A DNA stretch of 6,024 nucleotides from an uncultured Pseudomonadota bacterium (GTDB lineage Bacteria > Pseudomonadota > Gammaproteobacteria > Methylococcales > Methylomonadaceae). The notes under the pieces are model-generated. The model saw only the letters and a list, made by a program, of their open reading frames with translations, had not been told where the DNA came from and did not search any database. The position numbers and the translations under genes were made by a program. Below, piece by piece: positions 1 through 6,024 of this stretch. Each line of letters begins with the position of its first letter. Positions within the stretch are counted from its first letter, which is position 1. The stretch spans positions 1 to 6,024 of the forward strand of contig CAIZCB010000222.1 of NCBI GenBank assembly GCA_903931355.1, in the 5' to 3' direction.

Positions 1-785
1 AAACGTCGAGCGCCGGCATAGCGAGTGCGTAAAGCGTGATAAGTGATGCTATCTGAAACTACAAATTGTTCCAGCACTTCAACAATCGCCGCTTGTTCTT
101 CGCTAGGTAAAGCTGCATCGAGTAAGCCTGATGCGGTGCGCTGCAATAAATGAATCCCCGCCCAGACAATATTAATCGCCACCAAAATCGCAATAATCGG
201 ATCGAGAATCACCCAGTCCTTTAAACCTAATTGCTGTGCCCAATCACGGCTGATTTGGAAATAATCAGCGACAGCGATTAAGCCTATGCCTAGCAAAATG
301 CCAACGGTTGTCCAAACATCGGTCATTAAATGCTTGCCATCGGCTTCGAGGGTAATTGAATGACGGCGTTTGCCAACTTTAATCAAAATCTGCGCCACCA
401 CTAAATTGACCACCGAGGCAGCGATGGAAATGGCTATCCCTATGTCCAAAGCTTGTAAAGGCTGCGGATGCCATAAGCGTTCCCAAGCGGTTAGGCCAAT
501 GCTAAACGCTGCCAGCAAAATCATGATGCCTTCGGCACCGCTGGAAAAATATTCAATCTTTTCGTGACCATAAGCATGATCATCATCGGGTGGTTGAGAA
601 GACACGTTGAGTACTGCAATCATAATGATCGCCGCGACCAAGTTAATCAGCGACTCCAAAGCATCCGACAACAAGCCAACTGAATCAGTCAACCACCAAG
701 CATAGGTTTTCAAAGTGATGGTGACGATAGCAGCGGCAAAAGACAGCCAACCGTAAGCGGCGAGGGATTTTTGTTGGGTAGACAT
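1..785 (-). CDS. Cation diffusion facilitator (CDF) family metal transporter, C-terminus cut by window edge
   Basis: Inner-membrane secondary transporter that in this family moves divalent metals (Zn, Fe, Mn, Cd, Co) out of the cytosol in exchange for protons. The first 261 residues are present. They cover all six expected membrane helices and the start of the cytosolic domain, and end in an RTRYAGARR motif typical of that domain. Visible signatures are SDALESLIN in TM2 (E44, N48), a DDDHAYGHEKIEYFSS loop (67-82), N127 in TM4, HLMTD in TM5 (H152, D156) and LDP in TM6 (D195-P196). The TM2/TM5 metal site therefore reads E-x3-N / H-x3-D, not the D-x3-D / H-x3-D of YiiP, so the metal cannot be named. 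The ATG at 785-783 is the first possible start: an in-frame TAA lies 8 codons upstream. The ribosome site is weak. It is transcribed divergently from the Mg ATPase gene. The family call is secure; substrate is unknown. Confidence 0.93.
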   Translation of the reverse strand, partial: MSTQQKSLAAYGWLSFAAAIVTITLKTYAWWLTDSVGLLSDALESLINLVAAIIMIAVLNVSSQPPDDDHAYGHEKIEYFSSGAEGIMILLAAFSIGLTAWERLWHPQPLQALDIGIAISIAASVVNLVVAQILIKVGKRRHSITLEADGKHLMTDVWTTVGILLGIGLIAVADYFQISRDWAQQLGLKDWVILDPIIAILVAINIVWAGIHLLQRTASGLLDAALPSEEQAAIVEVLEQFVVSDSITYHALRTRYAGARR

Positions 786-942
786 AATCAGTGGCAGAAT
801 TAAAACAGCTGCTTAGTCTACCAGAGATGGATTTATCGTTCTGATGCTTGCTAATCCTATGCGCTTATTAGTGGCGTGTTTTGCAGTTGTATTGCATTTG
901 GTGTCAAACTGGCTAATGTAATTGTTTACCGAGGAAGTATTT
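786..942. other. Divergent spacer between CDF and Mg-ATPase genes
   Basis: This 157-base stretch must hold the promoters of both divergent genes. On the plus strand, TTGCAT (892-897) followed 16 bases later by TAATGT (914-919) is a possible but poor sigma-70 pair. No convincing pair is seen for the minus strand. The spacer is too short for the long regulatory leader (mgtL type or M-box riboswitch) that controls some mgtA genes, and no M-box-like or leader-peptide structure was recognised. Confidence 0.5.
931..937 (+). promoter_or_regulatory. Ribosome binding site fixing the ATPase start
   Basis: GAGGAAG is a strong Shine-Dalgarno match. The GAGGA core ends 7 bases before the ATG at 943. It selects that ATG over an in-frame TTG at 922, which lies upstream of the ribosome site and would add seven residues. 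Confidence 0.8.
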
Positions 943-3471
943 ATGACAGGCAAGCCTCAATCCAACCCATTCTGGAGCCTTAGCGCCCGGCAACACTTTC
1001 AACAATTAAACAGTGGAGAGCAAGGCTTATCTACCGAAGATGCTCAAGCCAAACTAAAACAATACGGCCCCAATCAGCTCAATCATAAAAAGCCCAATAC
1101 CGTGCTGCGTTTATTACTGGCGCAGTTCAAAAGCTCGATTATTTTACTGTTGCTGTTCGCGACCGGGATTTCGTTTTATTTAAACGACCATGTTGATGCG
1201 CTGATTATTTTGAGCATTGTTTTAGTCAGTGGTTTGTTAGGTTTTTGGCAGGAGAAAGGCGCGGCGGATGCGGTGGAACAATTGCTGGCCTTGGTCGAAA
1301 TCAAAGTCTCGGTGTTGCGTGACCAAGCGGTTGGCGAAATGCCGGCTAATCAACTGGTGCCAGGTGATGTGATTGTGCTGAAAGCCGGCGACATTGTGCC
1401 GGCGGATTGCTTATTAATCAGTGCCGATAATTTGTTTGTCGATGAAGCGGCTTTAACTGGCGAAAGCTATCCCGCCGAAAAAAATCCAGCGGTGTTAGCG
1501 CTAGACACGGCCTTGAGTCAACGCAGCAATGCTTTGTGGATGGGAACCCATGTGCAAAGCGGCTCGGCGCAAGCCTTGGTGATTGCCACTGGCGAACGTA
1601 GCGAATTTGGCAAGTTATCGACACGGATTAAATTAAAAGCCCCTGAAACTGAATTTGAGCGTGGCGTCAGGCGGTTTGGCTATTTGTTGATGGAAGTGAC
1701 TTTGGTATTAGTGATGATTATTTTCGCCGTCAACGTCTACTTGCATAAGCCGGTTTTGGATTCATTTTTGTTTGCCTTGGCGCTGGCGGTGGGCTTAACC
1801 CCGCAGCTGTTGCCAGCGATTATCAGCGTTAATTTAGCCCACGGTGCGCGGCGCATGTTGGCGGAAAAAGTAATTGTCAAACAGCTGGCGTCTATCGAAA
1901 ACCTCGGCAGCATGAACGTGTTGTGTTCCGATAAAACCGGCACCTTAACCGAAGGCACGGTGCAAGTGCATGGCGCGTTTGATGTGTTGGGCAATGGCAG
2001 TCAACGCATCAGCCGTTACGCTTATCTGAATGCGGTTTACGAAACCGGCTTTAATAATCCTATCGATAACGCGATTCGCGGCTTCAAAAGCTTTGATTTA
2101 GCCGATAGCCGCAAATTAGATGAAATTCCCTACGATTTTCACCGCAAAATTTTAAGCATGTGCGTAGTCGATCAACAGCAAACCTTTTTGATTAGCAAAG
2201 GCGCGTTAACCAATGTTTTAGCAGTGTGCAGTCATGTCGAAAATCCCGATGGCAGTTTAGTGTCGATAGAACAGGCCGAAGCAGGGATTTTGCAAGCCTA
2301 TCAAAACTATAGCCGCCAAGGTTTACGCACTTTGGGCTTGGCTTATAAACCGCTGGCAGCGGGGCAAACGCGGATTGATAAAAGCCAAGAAAGCCAAATG
2401 CGCTTTTTGGGCTTTTTAACCTTTTTCGACCCGCCGAAAGCCGATTGCATTGAAACCATTAGCCAATTGCGCGAACTGGGTGTGACTTTAAAAATTATCA
2501 CTGGCGACAATCGCCTCGTGGCCGAAACCGTTAGTCATCAACTGGGCTTGGCGGATAGCAAAATTTTAACTGGCCCCGAAATTGCCCAAATCAGCGAGCA
2601 AGCCTTGGTTAATCGGGTGGCGGAGATTAATTTATTCGCCGAAGTCGAACCGAATCAAAAAGAGCGGATTATTTTGGCACTGAAAAAAGCCGGATTTGTA
2701 GTTGGTTATATGGGCGATGGGATTAACGATGTCTCGGCCTTACATGCTGCTGATGTCGGGATTTCGGTTGATAGTGCCGCCGATGTCGCCAAAGATACCG
2801 CGCAAATTGTCTTGCTAGAAAAGAATCTGCAAGTGTTAGTGGCTGGGGTTAAAGAAGGCCGGATTACCTTTGCCAATACCTTGAAATATGTGTTTATGGC
2901 GACCAGCGCTAACTTTGGCAATATGTTCAGCATGGCTGGCGCTTCCTTATTCCTGCCGTTTTTGCCGCTACTGCCTAAGCAGATTTTGTTGACCAATTTA
3001 CTGACCGATTTCCCTGAAATGACCATCGCTTCTGATAATTTAGACGATGAAATGATTGCTCAGCCACGGCGCTGGGATATTCACTTTATCCGTAAATTTA
3101 TGATGACTTTTGGTTTAGTGAGTTCGATATTTGATTACCTGACCTTTGGCTTGTTGCTATGGTTGGATGTTTCAGTTGAGCAGTTCCGCACTGGCTGGTT
3201 TTTAGAATCGGTGATTTCGGCGGCGCTGATTGTGTTTGTGGTGCGAAGTCGCAAGCCGTTTTTCAAGAGTAGACCGGGCAAAGCCTTGTTATTCGCGACT
3301 TTGAGCGTGGTGTTATTAACCTTAGCGTTGCCATACACACCTATCGCCAGCTTTATCGGCTTTGAACCGTTGCCGTTAAAGTTATTGGCAATGCTGGCGG
3401 GAATCGTAGTCCTTTATATTGCTACCGCTGAGATTGCCAAACGGGTATTTTACGCGCTGGTCAAAGGCTAA
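943..3471 (+). CDS. mgtA: Magnesium-translocating P-type ATPase (P3B, MgtA-like)
   Basis: Inner-membrane pump that in this family uses ATP to import Mg2+ into the cytosol. The 842-residue product carries the full P-type set: an N-terminal cation-ATPase domain (about 10-75), the actuator TGES loop (172-175), the phosphorylated aspartate D330 in CSDKTGTLT, the nucleotide-domain KGA (419-421), TGDN (520-523) and GDGIND (591-596). Regions typical of MgtA/MgtB are the TM4 stretch VGLTPQLLP (near 283-291), KVIVKQLASIENLGSMN before the phosphorylation site, SANFGN in TM5 (655-660), NLLTD in TM6 (685-689) and a C-terminal block with about four more helices including SSIFDYLTFG. It is roughly 55 residues shorter than E. 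coli MgtA (898 aa), mainly from a shorter N-terminus. The TM4 motif has Q288 where E. coli MgtA has glutamate. The start at 943 is set by the GAGGAAG site; the TTG at 922 is less likely. No MgtC or leader gene is adjacent. The class is secure; Mg2+ specificity and direction are inferred from the family. Confidence 0.93.
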   Translation: MTGKPQSNPFWSLSARQHFQQLNSGEQGLSTEDAQAKLKQYGPNQLNHKKPNTVLRLLLAQFKSSIILLLLFATGISFYLNDHVDALIILSIVLVSGLLGFWQEKGAADAVEQLLALVEIKVSVLRDQAVGEMPANQLVPGDVIVLKAGDIVPADCLLISADNLFVDEAALTGESYPAEKNPAVLALDTALSQRSNALWMGTHVQSGSAQALVIATGERSEFGKLSTRIKLKAPETEFERGVRRFGYLLMEVTLVLVMIIFAVNVYLHKPVLDSFLFALALAVGLTPQLLPAIISVNLAHGARRMLAEKVIVKQLASIENLGSMNVLCSDKTGTLTEGTVQVHGAFDVLGNGSQRISRYAYLNAVYETGFNNPIDNAIRGFKSFDLADSRKLDEIPYDFHRKILSMCVVDQQQTFLISKGALTNVLAVCSHVENPDGSLVSIEQAEAGILQAYQNYSRQGLRTLGLAYKPLAAGQTRIDKSQESQMRFLGFLTFFDPPKADCIETISQLRELGVTLKIITGDNRLVAETVSHQLGLADSKILTGPEIAQISEQALVNRVAEINLFAEVEPNQKERIILALKKAGFVVGYMGDGINDVSALHAADVGISVDSAADVAKDTAQIVLLEKNLQVLVAGVKEGRITFANTLKYVFMATSANFGNMFSMAGASLFLPFLPLLPKQILLTNLLTDFPEMTIASDNLDDEMIAQPRRWDIHFIRKFMMTFGLVSSIFDYLTFGLLLWLDVSVEQFRTGWFLESVISAALIVFVVRSRKPFFKSRPGKALLFATLSVVLLTLALPYTPIASFIGFEPLPLKLLAMLAGIVVLYIATAEIAKRVFYALVKG

Positions 3472-3472
3472 C

Positions 3473-4129
3473 TTAAGCCAGCAACGCGGCAATGATGCCA
3501 GTCATAAAAATCCCATCAAAACTGCCCGCGCCGCCGATAGACGCAATCGGCGCACCGAGTTTGTTGATGTTTTTCAGATGCAAAATATCAGCCCCAATCA
3601 ACACGCCCAGTACACCGCTAATATAAGCCAAATGCGCGGCGTGGCTGGGGTCAAGAATTAGCGCCAAGCCAGCGGCGGTCAGTGGCGCGATTAAAATCGG
3701 CATCCCAATACCAACCCCTGCCACCGGACGGCTTAATTTATAGCTAACGGTGCTAATGATACTGAGGGCAATTAGAAGATGAATCGGGTTGAGTAGCTGT
3801 TGCGATAGAAAATACACACATAAACCCACCGGAATAATGCAACCGCCCAAGTTAATCGCGACGATGATGTGTCCAGCGCGGGCAGGTTTAAATAACGTCC
3901 ACATCGGCCTTTGACTACCGACCTTGACCCAATGGCCGGTGTTTTCGGCTTTGATTTTAAACAGCGGCAGATTAATTGCGCTACCCAATAAAGATCCCAG
4001 CAAAATTCCCAAAGTGGCTTGTGGACTTAAACCCAGTTTGGCAAAAGCGATTTCAAATACCTGGATTTGAATCATCATTACAAACAAAAACGCAATTACA
4101 AAAATCAGTGCCATGGAAAAGATCGGCAT
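3473..4129 (-). CDS. DUF1614 family multi-pass membrane protein
   Basis: The 218-residue, very hydrophobic protein matches the uncharacterised DUF1614 family, whose function is not known. There are about six or seven hydrophobic segments: residues 3-22, 39-56, 87-107, 115-130, 136-160, 166-183 and 205-217. Recognisable blocks are GSLLGSAINLPLF near 45-57, the loop RPVAGVGIGMP (134-144), GADILHL (179-185) and the C-terminal GGAGSFDGIFMTGIIA (199-214), the clearest family signature. The glycine- and proline-rich intramembrane loops suggest a transporter or channel-like fold, but this is inference. The longest frame opens at an ATG at 4177. I prefer the ATG at 4129-4127, because GGAG lies 6 bases upstream and the extra 16 residues are polar and unlike a membrane-protein start. 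An ATG at 4141 is also possible. Its stop codon is one base from that of the Mg ATPase on the other strand. The nearest upstream gene diverges, so it looks monocistronic. Confidence 0.85.
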   Translation of the reverse strand: MPIFSMALIFVIAFLFVMMIQIQVFEIAFAKLGLSPQATLGILLGSLLGSAINLPLFKIKAENTGHWVKVGSQRPMWTLFKPARAGHIIVAINLGGCIIPVGLCVYFLSQQLLNPIHLLIALSIISTVSYKLSRPVAGVGIGMPILIAPLTAAGLALILDPSHAAHLAYISGVLGVLIGADILHLKNINKLGAPIASIGGAGSFDGIFMTGIIAALLA

Positions 4130-4135
4130 TTTGAA

Positions 4136-4139
4136 CTCC
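4136..4139 (-). promoter_or_regulatory. Ribosome binding site for the DUF1614 gene
   Basis: On the minus strand GGAG is followed by six bases and then the ATG at 4129. This spacing decides the start and rules against the longer frame opening at 4177. The competing ATG at 4141 overlaps this site. Confidence 0.6.
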
Positions 4140-4242
4140 ATTAAATGGGAAGGTGGTGTTGTGTGCGACGGTAACATAAATCGGCTGATGAGCTTTCCTG
4201 CGAAGGCGTGAATGTGCTTATCAGTGAACCTTATTTTGCTGG

Positions 4243-4248
4243 ATTATA
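4243..4248 (-). promoter_or_regulatory. Possible -10 box for the DUF1614 gene
   Basis: The minus strand reads a perfect TATAAT here, about 115 bases before the preferred ATG. No good -35 box lies at 16-18 bases: the hexamers there are CGATTA or GATTAC. There is also no TGn extension, so the call rests on the -10 alone. Confidence 0.3.
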
Positions 4249-4387
4249 TGCACATCGTATCGTGGTAATCGGTAAGTTTTGCTTGTTCTTAGGTGTTGGT
4301 TTTGTCTTTTCATTTTCTTATCCCGTTGGTCATACAAGGTATTTATGCCTTTCCGACAGTTTTAAGTTTTTTCGTGTGTTTTTGTAG

Positions 4388-4396
4388 TGTTATAGT
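4388..4396 (+). promoter_or_regulatory. Likely extended -10 promoter for the Mrr-like/SEL1 unit
   Basis: TGTTATAGT combines a TATAGT hexamer (5 of 6 matches to TATAAT) with the TGn extension that lets sigma-70 work without a good -35 box. The region upstream is T-rich and has no clear -35. Transcription would start near 4403, leaving a leader of about 25 bases before the ATG at 4428. Confidence 0.5.
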
Positions 4397-4427
4397 TCTG
4401 TAAAAAACTTTAACTGGACCCGCGCGG

Positions 4428-5015
4428 ATGGCCATATTTGGATTGTTTTCTAGTTTTAAGAAATTCTTCTCAGATGAAAAGGATGTCCCAACCAATCAAC
4501 ACGCAACCTACAAATCATCTGCTAGACAAGAAACACTTGGCCAAAGGCAGGCAAGACATCGACAGGATGCCCTTTTATTCGTAAAGCAAAATCACCAAGA
4601 AATTAAGCGTCAAAAACATAAGGAAGATGCTTGGCACAGAAGCTTTGCAAAGAAAAAAGGTCAAGAACTCAGTCAACTAACGGGCATAGAATTTGAACAA
4701 TTTTTGGCCGGATTATTTCGGCAGCTTGGGTATGGTGTCGAAATGACGGCTTCCACAGGTGATTACGGTGCTGATTTGATTTTATCCAAAGCGGGCGAAA
4801 AAATTGCTGTTCAAGCCAAATGTTATAGCGGCAGTGTCGGTGTCTCTGCAGTACAAGAGGTCTTGGCAGGAATGGTCTATTACAATTGCCAATCTGCTTG
4901 GGTCATTACAACCGGCAACCTAACTGCCAATGCAATTGAATTGGCTAGTAAATCCAATGTGAAGCTACTGGATAGCATCGAGATTGGAAAACTTATCAAA
5001 CAAGTTTCAAATTGA
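4428..5015 (+). CDS. Mrr-type restriction endonuclease-like (PD-(D/E)xK family) protein
   Basis: The 195-residue protein carries a C-terminal Mrr_cat nuclease domain (about 82-193). Known enzymes of this fold cut DNA with metal-ion catalysis. Visible landmarks are GIEFEQFLAGLFRQLGY (86-102, with E88 and E90), TGDYGADLIL (110-119, catalytic D116) and VQAK (128-131, the Q-x-K catalytic pair Q129/K131). After these come VGVSAVQEVLAG (137-148) and the late strand AWVITT (157-162). All expected active-site residues are present, so it should be a competent nuclease. It lacks the N-terminal winged-helix DNA-binding domain of E. coli Mrr. Instead there is an aromatic, amphipathic start (MAIFGLFSSFKKFF) that could lie on a membrane, then a linker rich in K, R, Q and H (about 33-80). 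The ATG at 4428 follows a weak GGA site. The next gene begins 15 bases after the stop, suggesting co-transcription. The domain is secure; the biological role (restriction, DNA quality control or other) is not established. Confidence 0.88.
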   Translation: MAIFGLFSSFKKFFSDEKDVPTNQHATYKSSARQETLGQRQARHRQDALLFVKQNHQEIKRQKHKEDAWHRSFAKKKGQELSQLTGIEFEQFLAGLFRQLGYGVEMTASTGDYGADLILSKAGEKIAVQAKCYSGSVGVSAVQEVLAGMVYYNCQSAWVITTGNLTANAIELASKSNVKLLDSIEIGKLIKQVSN

Positions 5016-5030
5016 TTTTGGTAATTATCA

Positions 5031-6024
5031 ATGGACAATCCATTAATTAAATCCCCTGAAAATAGTTTAGTTGCAAAAGATAATTCTACTCAGACTTTAC
5101 TGGGCCGAGGATTAGCTCAGCTAAAAAACGTTAGCCTTGATGCACGATATCGTAAAGCAAGGGACGCTTATAATCGAATTACTGGTTATGGATTTGAGCG
5201 CCGTTTTAAACCAGAATTTCTTAATATAGGAACTGAAGCTGATTTATTACCTTTCAAAAATCAAATCAAAGAATTGATTACTATTTTCCAAGAATTTAGT
5301 GATTTAGCTGATATCGGTTATGGAAAAGCTTATTTACCTTTGTCAATTATATTAAAAGGTGAGCAAGGAGTAGAAATTGATAACAATAAGTCTGATTTTT
5401 TTGCTTCAAAGGCATTTGAATGGCTTTCAACCAATAAGCATTTGAATGATGAAGAAATTTTCTTAGATTTAGGATATGTGTATGGCAAAGGCATTGGATG
5501 TGTAATAGATAAATTTACCGCCTGTTTTTGGTATGAAAAATCTGTAGAACTGGGTAATCCATATGCAAAATTTTTTTTAGGTTTAAACTACTTTTACGGT
5601 CAAGGTGTTGAGCAAGATTATGAGCAAGCCTTTTATTGGTTTGAATTGGCTGCCGACCAAGGTTATACCAAAGCGCAGATTTTTCTTAGCATACAGTATA
5701 AAGAAGGCAAAGGTGTTGAGCAGGATTTTGAGCAAGCCGTTGACTGGTATCGTAAGGCTGCTGAACAAGGAGATGCTGTTGCACAAAATAGCCTTGGTTT
5801 CTGTTATGAATACGGCGAAGGTGTTGAGCAAGATTATGAGCAGGCCGTTGACTGGTATCGCAAGGCAGCCGAGCAAGGACATGCTAGTGCACAATACAAC
5901 CTTGGTGTTTGTTATTACAACGGCCAAGTGGTTGAGCAAGATTATGAGCAGGCCCTGTATTGGTATACCTTAGCTGGTGAGCAGGGTGATGAGGATGCGC
6001 AATATTTTCTTGGCAGAATGCATG
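5031..6024 (+). CDS. SEL1-repeat (TPR-like) protein, C-terminus cut by window edge
   Basis: An open frame from the ATG at 5031 runs to the window end with no stop (331 residues seen). An in-frame TAA at 5022-5024 makes this the earliest start. The ribosome site is poor, so translation may be coupled to the nuclease gene 15 bases upstream. There is no signal peptide, so a cytosolic protein is expected. Residues 1-95 are unique, partly helical and unrecognised. Residues 98-132 and 139-176 look like degenerate SEL1 units. Four regular 36-residue units follow (177-212, 213-248, 249-284, 285-320), then a fifth that is cut. Each unit follows AQxxLGxxYxxGxGVEQDYEQAxxWYxxAAEQG. SEL1 units form paired-helix solenoids that bind other proteins, so a scaffold or adaptor role is likely; the partner is unknown. 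In unit 4 the GxGV glycine is replaced (GQVV). The N-terminal half is much more AT-rich than the repeats. Confidence 0.85.
   Translation, partial: MDNPLIKSPENSLVAKDNSTQTLLGRGLAQLKNVSLDARYRKARDAYNRITGYGFERRFKPEFLNIGTEADLLPFKNQIKELITIFQEFSDLADIGYGKAYLPLSIILKGEQGVEIDNNKSDFFASKAFEWLSTNKHLNDEEIFLDLGYVYGKGIGCVIDKFTACFWYEKSVELGNPYAKFFLGLNYFYGQGVEQDYEQAFYWFELAADQGYTKAQIFLSIQYKEGKGVEQDFEQAVDWYRKAAEQGDAVAQNSLGFCYEYGEGVEQDYEQAVDWYRKAAEQGHASAQYNLGVCYYNGQVVEQDYEQALYWYTLAGEQGDEDAQYFLGRMH
5559..6024 (+). repeat. 108-base tandem repeats encoding SEL1 units
   Basis: Four complete units and one cut unit run in phase with the reading frame: 5559-5666, 5667-5774, 5775-5882, 5883-5990 and 5991 onward. The core encoding VEQDYEQA recurs exactly every 108 bases, with GTTGAG(C)AAGATTATGAGCA-like copies beginning near 5604, 5712, 5820 and 5928. 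Units 2 and 3 are closest, sharing VEQD(Y/F)EQAVDWYRKAAEQG. The array continues past the window edge. Confidence 0.9.

Larger units (their letters stand above)
4130..4427. other. Divergent spacer between DUF1614 and the Mrr-like gene
   Basis: About 300 bases without a supported gene. It becomes T-rich on the plus strand from about 4275 onward. It holds a perfect TATAAT on the minus strand and an extended -10 on the plus strand (listed separately). No RNA gene, terminator, long inverted repeat or mobile-element end was seen. Confidence 0.6.

Noticed and set aside
370..567. Small plus-strand frame of 65 codons
   Set aside because: It lies wholly antisense to conserved CDF transmembrane sequence, has no recognisable domain, and the minus-strand frame explains the region.
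922..942. Upstream TTG start adding seven residues to the Mg ATPase
   Set aside because: The strong GAGGAAG ribosome site lies between this TTG and the ATG at 943, so it serves the ATG.
2706..3026. Minus-strand frame of 106 codons inside the ATPase gene
   Set aside because: It is a shadow of highly conserved P-type ATPase sequence (hinge and TM5-6) and its product resembles no known family.
3456..3482. Hairpin at the convergent junction considered as a bidirectional terminator
   Set aside because: The stems are only 4-5 base pairs and no run of T follows on either strand.
3419..3661. Plus-strand frame of 80 codons across the convergent junction
   Set aside because: It overlaps the ATPase end and the conserved DUF1614 C-terminus, has no visible domain and no good ribosome site.
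4428..5030. Toxin-antitoxin reading of the nuclease and SEL1 pair
   Set aside because: The second gene is long and of a scaffold type, not like a known antitoxin, and no sequence feature supports neutralisation.
5583..5973. Two long frames (one on each strand) overlapping the SEL1 repeats
   Set aside because: The repeat unit is 108 bases, a multiple of three, so any stop-free frame in one unit stays open through the array. The SEL1 frame is the one matching a known family.
5559..6024. Periodic repeats considered as a CRISPR array
   Set aside because: The repeats are coding, in frame, 108 bases long and directly abutting, with no unique spacers.

Overview
The window looks like a piece of a gammaproteobacterial chromosome. 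A methanotroph-like (Methylococcales-type) host is a guess from the gene set (CDF transporter, MgtA-type ATPase, DUF1614, SEL1 protein) and moderate GC; no taxonomic marker gene is present. There are five protein-coding genes, two of them cut by the window edges. I found no rRNA, tRNA, CRISPR array or insertion sequence.

Left part (1-4177) is membrane and cation handling. A cation diffusion facilitator gene runs leftward off the 5' edge (1-785, minus). A short 157-base divergent spacer separates it from a complete MgtA-like P3B-type magnesium ATPase (943-3471, plus). Facing the ATPase tail to tail is a DUF1614 multi-pass membrane protein (3473-4129, minus), with a single base between the two stop codons. 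The first two genes probably move divalent cations, in opposite directions if they follow their families (CDF usually out of the cytosol, MgtA-type into it). Nothing in the sequence ties DUF1614 to them except position.

Middle (4130-4427) is a roughly 300-base divergent spacer. It holds a likely extended -10 promoter for the rightward genes and a perfect TATAAT for the leftward DUF1614 gene.

Right part (4428-6024) is a probable two-gene unit with a more accessory look. It has a stand-alone Mrr-type nuclease-domain protein with an aromatic, amphipathic N-terminus. After 15 bases comes a SEL1-repeat protein that runs off the 3' edge. The SEL1 gene is mosaic: its unique N-terminal half is very AT-rich, while its 108-base tandem repeats are much richer in GC and nearly identical in their cores. 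A nuclease coupled to a repeat-scaffold protein is the best candidate here for an uncharacterised system, possibly defence or DNA quality control, but that role is inference only.
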